Source: Halomonas ramblicola (GTDB taxonomy: Bacteria > Pseudomonadota > Gammaproteobacteria > Pseudomonadales > Halomonadaceae). From it: 64,000 nucleotides of DNA. The stretch's first letter is position 1, and each line of letters opens with the position of its first letter. The stretch is taken from the NCBI RefSeq assembly GCF_030409215.1, contig NZ_JAUFPL010000028.1:560519-624518 (forward strand), read 5' to 3'. Both the position numbers and the translations under genes were made by a program. Of this stretch, positions 61,631 to 64,000 are shown in pieces. Under the pieces are notes generated by a model that searched no databases, was not told the origin of the DNA, and saw only the letters and a list, made by a program, of their open reading frames with translations.

Positions 61631-62992
61631 TCATCCGCCCGCCGTCGGCGTGATGTTCTGATTGAAGCGGAAGACATTCGCCGGATCGTACTCGTTCTTC
61701 AGCGCGACCAGCCGCGCGAGGTTGGCGCCATAGGCCGCCCTGACCCTCGCCTCGCCCTCATCGCCCAGGTAGTTGACGTACGCGCCCTCCTCCAGGAAGG
61801 AGGCCACGGCGCGGAAGCAGCGGCGTCCCCAGGCGATGTTCGCCGCCGATTCCGCGGGATCCTGCCACATCCGCAGCACCAGGACGCCGTGCTGCGCCTG
61901 CCGGTAGGCGAAGGCGGTATCCTGGGCGCCCACGCGACCGATCGCGCCCCCCAGGTGTTCGATGGCGATCGCGGCAAAGGGCGCGGGCGTATCGGCGACG
62001 AAGAACTCCAGCAGCGCATCGATGGCGTCGTCGCCGAACGCGCGCATGAAGCCGGCCTTCCAGTAATGCAGCCGGCCGGGCTGGAACACCTCGGTGAGCA
62101 GATTCTGCACCCTGGCGTAGGGGACCGGCGCAACGCTGTCGAGCAGCGGAGCGCCGAACGCGCGCATGGGCCGCAACACGGCCTCGCCCTCCTCGAGGGG
62201 CCCGCAATAGCACATCTTGATGTCCAGTACGGGGCCCTTGGGTCCGGACAGCAGGGTGGCATCCGCCCTCACTTCATCGGGGGCCGTAGTGGACCAGTCA
62301 CGGTAGAAGCGCAGGACCTCCCCGGCACGCTCGAGGGGATAGACGAGTTCACCGCCCAGCACCGGCCCCACCGGGTGCAGCCGGTACGCGAAGGACGTCA
62401 CCACGCCGAAGTTGCCACCTCCGCCGCGCAGGCCCCAGAACAGCTCCGGCTGCTCGTCGGCACTGGCCGTCACCAGCCGTCCCTCCGCGGTGACCACATC
62501 GACCGACAATAGGTTGTCGCAGGCCAGGCCATGCTTGCGGTTGAGGTAGCCGATCCCGCCCCCCAGGGTGAGCCCGGCGATGCCGGTGGAGGGCACGATG
62601 CCGCCGGTGGTCGCCAGGCCGAAGGCCTGGGTCTCATGATCGAAGTCCCCCCAGGTGGCGCCGCCCTCGGCGCGCGCCACGCGCTGACGGGGATCGACCC
62701 ACACGCTCCTCATCGGCGACAGGTCGATCACCAGGCCCTCGTCACCGACGGCGCTGCCTGTCACACCGTGGCCACCGCCGCGTACGGCGATCGGCAGCGC
62801 CGACTCACGCGCGAAGTCGACCGCCGCGATCACATCGGCCACCCCGGCACACCGCACGATCATGGCCGGGCGTCGGTCGACCAGGCCGTTGAACACCCGG
62901 CGAGCCTCGTCGTAGGCCTCGTGCTCCGGCAGGACGAGCCGTCCCCGCAAGCGGTCCTGGAACTGTTGGATGATGCTGGCGTTGATGGTCAT
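61631..62992 (-). CDS. FAD-linked oxidase (berberine bridge-like, PCMH/BBE)
   Basis: A 453-residue flavoenzyme. The FAD-binding motif VRGGGHGVTGSAV contains H75, the usual histidine for covalent flavin attachment; the cysteine of the doubly linked type is absent from GLRGGGGNFG. The C-terminal BBE segment YVNYLGDEGEARVRAAYGANLARLVALKNEYDP is typical. GGGGAGG precedes the ATG at 62992. Acts on an unknown alcohol or sugar. The divergent spacer to the LuxR gene carries an inverted repeat. Confidence 0.9.
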   Translation of the reverse strand: MTINASIIQQFQDRLRGRLVLPEHEAYDEARRVFNGLVDRRPAMIVRCAGVADVIAAVDFARESALPIAVRGGGHGVTGSAVGDEGLVIDLSPMRSVWVDPRQRVARAEGGATWGDFDHETQAFGLATTGGIVPSTGIAGLTLGGGIGYLNRKHGLACDNLLSVDVVTAEGRLVTASADEQPELFWGLRGGGGNFGVVTSFAYRLHPVGPVLGGELVYPLERAGEVLRFYRDWSTTAPDEVRADATLLSGPKGPVLDIKMCYCGPLEEGEAVLRPMRAFGAPLLDSVAPVPYARVQNLLTEVFQPGRLHYWKAGFMRAFGDDAIDALLEFFVADTPAPFAAIAIEHLGGAIGRVGAQDTAFAYRQAQHGVLVLRMWQDPAESAANIAWGRRCFRAVASFLEEGAYVNYLGDEGEARVRAAYGANLARLVALKNEYDPANVFRFNQNITPTAGG

Positions 62993-63068
62993 GATCGCCC
63001 CTCCCCTCGTTGAGGTCATCTCCACGCTTCAAGACTGCGCCAGGAAGCCGGGCGGCGCCTCGGCGAAG

Positions 63069-63101
63069 CTACCCAATCGGCCTCACTTGACCACTGGGTA
63101 G
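63069..63101. promoter_or_regulatory. Inverted repeat upstream of the FAD oxidase
   Basis: CTACCCA (63069-63075) and TGGGTAG (63095-63101) are perfect arms separated by 19 bases, about 80 bases before the oxidase gene and just after the end of the LuxR-type gene. Plausible binding site of a dimeric regulator. Confidence 0.4.
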
Positions 63102-63121
63102 TTTCCGCCAGGCAGGGGGGA

Positions 63122-64000
63122 TCAAAGGAGCTGGTGCTGGCAGGCGTAGGCCGTGGCCGCGGTCCGTGACGGCACGTTGAGCTTGGCGAGGATGTTGCCC
63201 ACGTGGCGGTCGATCGTCCGCTCGCTGACGCAAAGCTCGAGCGCAATGGCCTTGTTGGTCTTGCCGGAGGTAATCAGGCGCAGCACCTGGAGTTCGCGCG
63301 GGGTCAGGCCGTGGCGGGCCGTGTCTCCGCAGGCATGGGCCGGCAGGCGAGACAGCTCGGGTAAGGCGCCCAGTTCCCGGAGATACCACCGGGCCGTGTC
63401 GAACTCCATCCTGGCGCTATCGACATCGCCGAGCCGCTCGCAGGCACGCCCGATGAGTCCCCGGCTGCGGGCCAGCTCATAGGGGACTTCCAGGTCTTCC
63501 CAGAACCGGCAGGCCTCACGCAGGGGCCCCAGCGCCGCCCGGGGGGCGCCCTCGGCCAGCCGGATCGCGCCCCGGGCGCCGGCCGCCAGGGCCCGCAGGA
63601 AGGGGGCGTCGAGCCTCTCGGCCATCTCGGCGAGCTCATCGGCACCGGCCTGGGCCGCCGGCATATCCTCCACGGCGAGCATGATCTCGGTATAGGCGGG
63701 CAGGATGGCGGCGCGGCTCGACTCCCCGCTAGCCTCGTCCAGGATCCGCCGAATCGCCGCCTCGGCGGCGTCGACCTTGCCCTGGGCCAGCCGCAGGAGC
63801 GCCAGGCCGGGCTGCTGCGCATGCCCCCAGCGACTGGCCTGCGCATAGGCCCGCTCGGCCTCGCGCCACTCGCCACGCAGACGATGGAGCTCGCCGCACA
63901 GGTAGAAGGCATAGCCGGTGCCGGCCTCCCCGGGCCGATCGCAGAGCCGATGGCACGCCTTTTCCGCCTCCTGCTGGGCATCCGGCCAGCTGCCATGCAA
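63122..64000 (-). CDS. LuxR-type regulator, C-terminal part (5' end outside window)
   Basis: The last 292 residues of a larger protein. The end carries a LuxR/GerE helix-turn-helix (LTPRELQVLRLITSGKTNKA, SERTIDRHVGNILAKLN). Before it are helical repeats like the TPR region of MalT/LAL-type regulators (about residues 1-210). The start and any ATPase domain lie beyond position 64000. It ends 129 bases before the FAD oxidase gene in the same direction, so it may regulate that gene. The frame is open to the edge. Confidence 0.88.
   Translation of the reverse strand: MHGSWPDAQQEAEKACHRLCDRPGEAGTGYAFYLCGELHRLRGEWREAERAYAQASRWGHAQQPGLALLRLAQGKVDAAEAAIRRILDEASGESSRAAILPAYTEIMLAVEDMPAAQAGADELAEMAERLDAPFLRALAAGARGAIRLAEGAPRAALGPLREACRFWEDLEVPYELARSRGLIGRACERLGDVDSARMEFDTARWYLRELGALPELSRLPAHACGDTARHGLTPRELQVLRLITSGKTNKAIALELCVSERTIDRHVGNILAKLNVPSRTAATAYACQHQLL

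Overview
The window is high-GC DNA (roughly two thirds G+C by eye) from a Gammaproteobacterium, most likely a halomonad. The clues are a Pseudomonas-type GltX, DusA, an AcrR/AcrAB/TolC-type pump and an ABC-type polyol operon of the mtl/smo kind. No rRNA, tRNA, CRISPR, integrase or transposase gene was seen. Family names come from reading motifs, with no database search.

Layout. (1) 1-4400: 5' part of gltX, a stand-alone XRE regulator, a small lipoprotein, dusA and a zinc desuccinylase-type enzyme. (2) 4519-11978: a TetR/AcrR regulator and a complete tripartite RND efflux system. Palindromes of the AcrR/TtgR operator type precede the regulator, the adaptor-pump pair and the outer-membrane channel. 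(3) 12152-13081: an alpha/beta hydrolase. (4) 13145-40522: about 27 kb of co-oriented minus-strand genes forming a probable extracellular contractile injection system (eCIS). In transcription order these are: small leader protein, sheath, tube, gp26-like zinc protein, Pro-rich protein, DUF4255/Afp16-like terminator, AAA+ ATPase, tube adaptor, LysM-like protein, gpD hub, gpV spike, small protein, gp25, gpJ, gpI fused to a beta-propeller, tail protein A, DUF6519 protein, membrane-anchored VWA protein, tail protein B (a relative of A), OmpA-domain protein, and a 1340-residue DUF4157 protein ending in a DNA/RNA nuclease domain. This locus is the main discovery candidate. The nuclease protein is the probable cargo, and several accessory proteins do not match the textbook Afp/PVC set.

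(5) 40523-43154: an AT-richer leader, fructosamine kinase, fasciclin and a NIF3-like protein. (6) 43221-54817: a polyol catabolism operon. A SorC-type regulator is followed by ABC uptake genes, a HAD phosphatase, a sorbitol-type SDR, a small P-loop sugar kinase, mannitol 2-dehydrogenase, xylulokinase and transaldolase. Together these would import mannitol, sorbitol or arabitol, oxidise it to a ketose, phosphorylate it and feed the pentose phosphate pathway. (7) 54869-57765: two Nudix hydrolases, a 2OG-Fe(II) oxygenase and a peptidoglycan-binding/M15-type peptidase lying between copies of a small dispersed repeat. (8) 57815-61499: a tightly overlapping operon with a TauABC/SsuABC-like ABC importer, a NifU-like protein, a DsrE-like protein and a DUF488 protein, suggesting handling of a sulfur or related compound. 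(9) 61631-64000: an FAD-linked oxidase and the C-terminal part of a LuxR-type regulator cut by the window end.

Most genes have a clear Shine-Dalgarno sequence or a 1-4 bp ATGA/TGATG overlap, and these were used to choose starts. Operators, promoters and hairpins are sequence inferences only.
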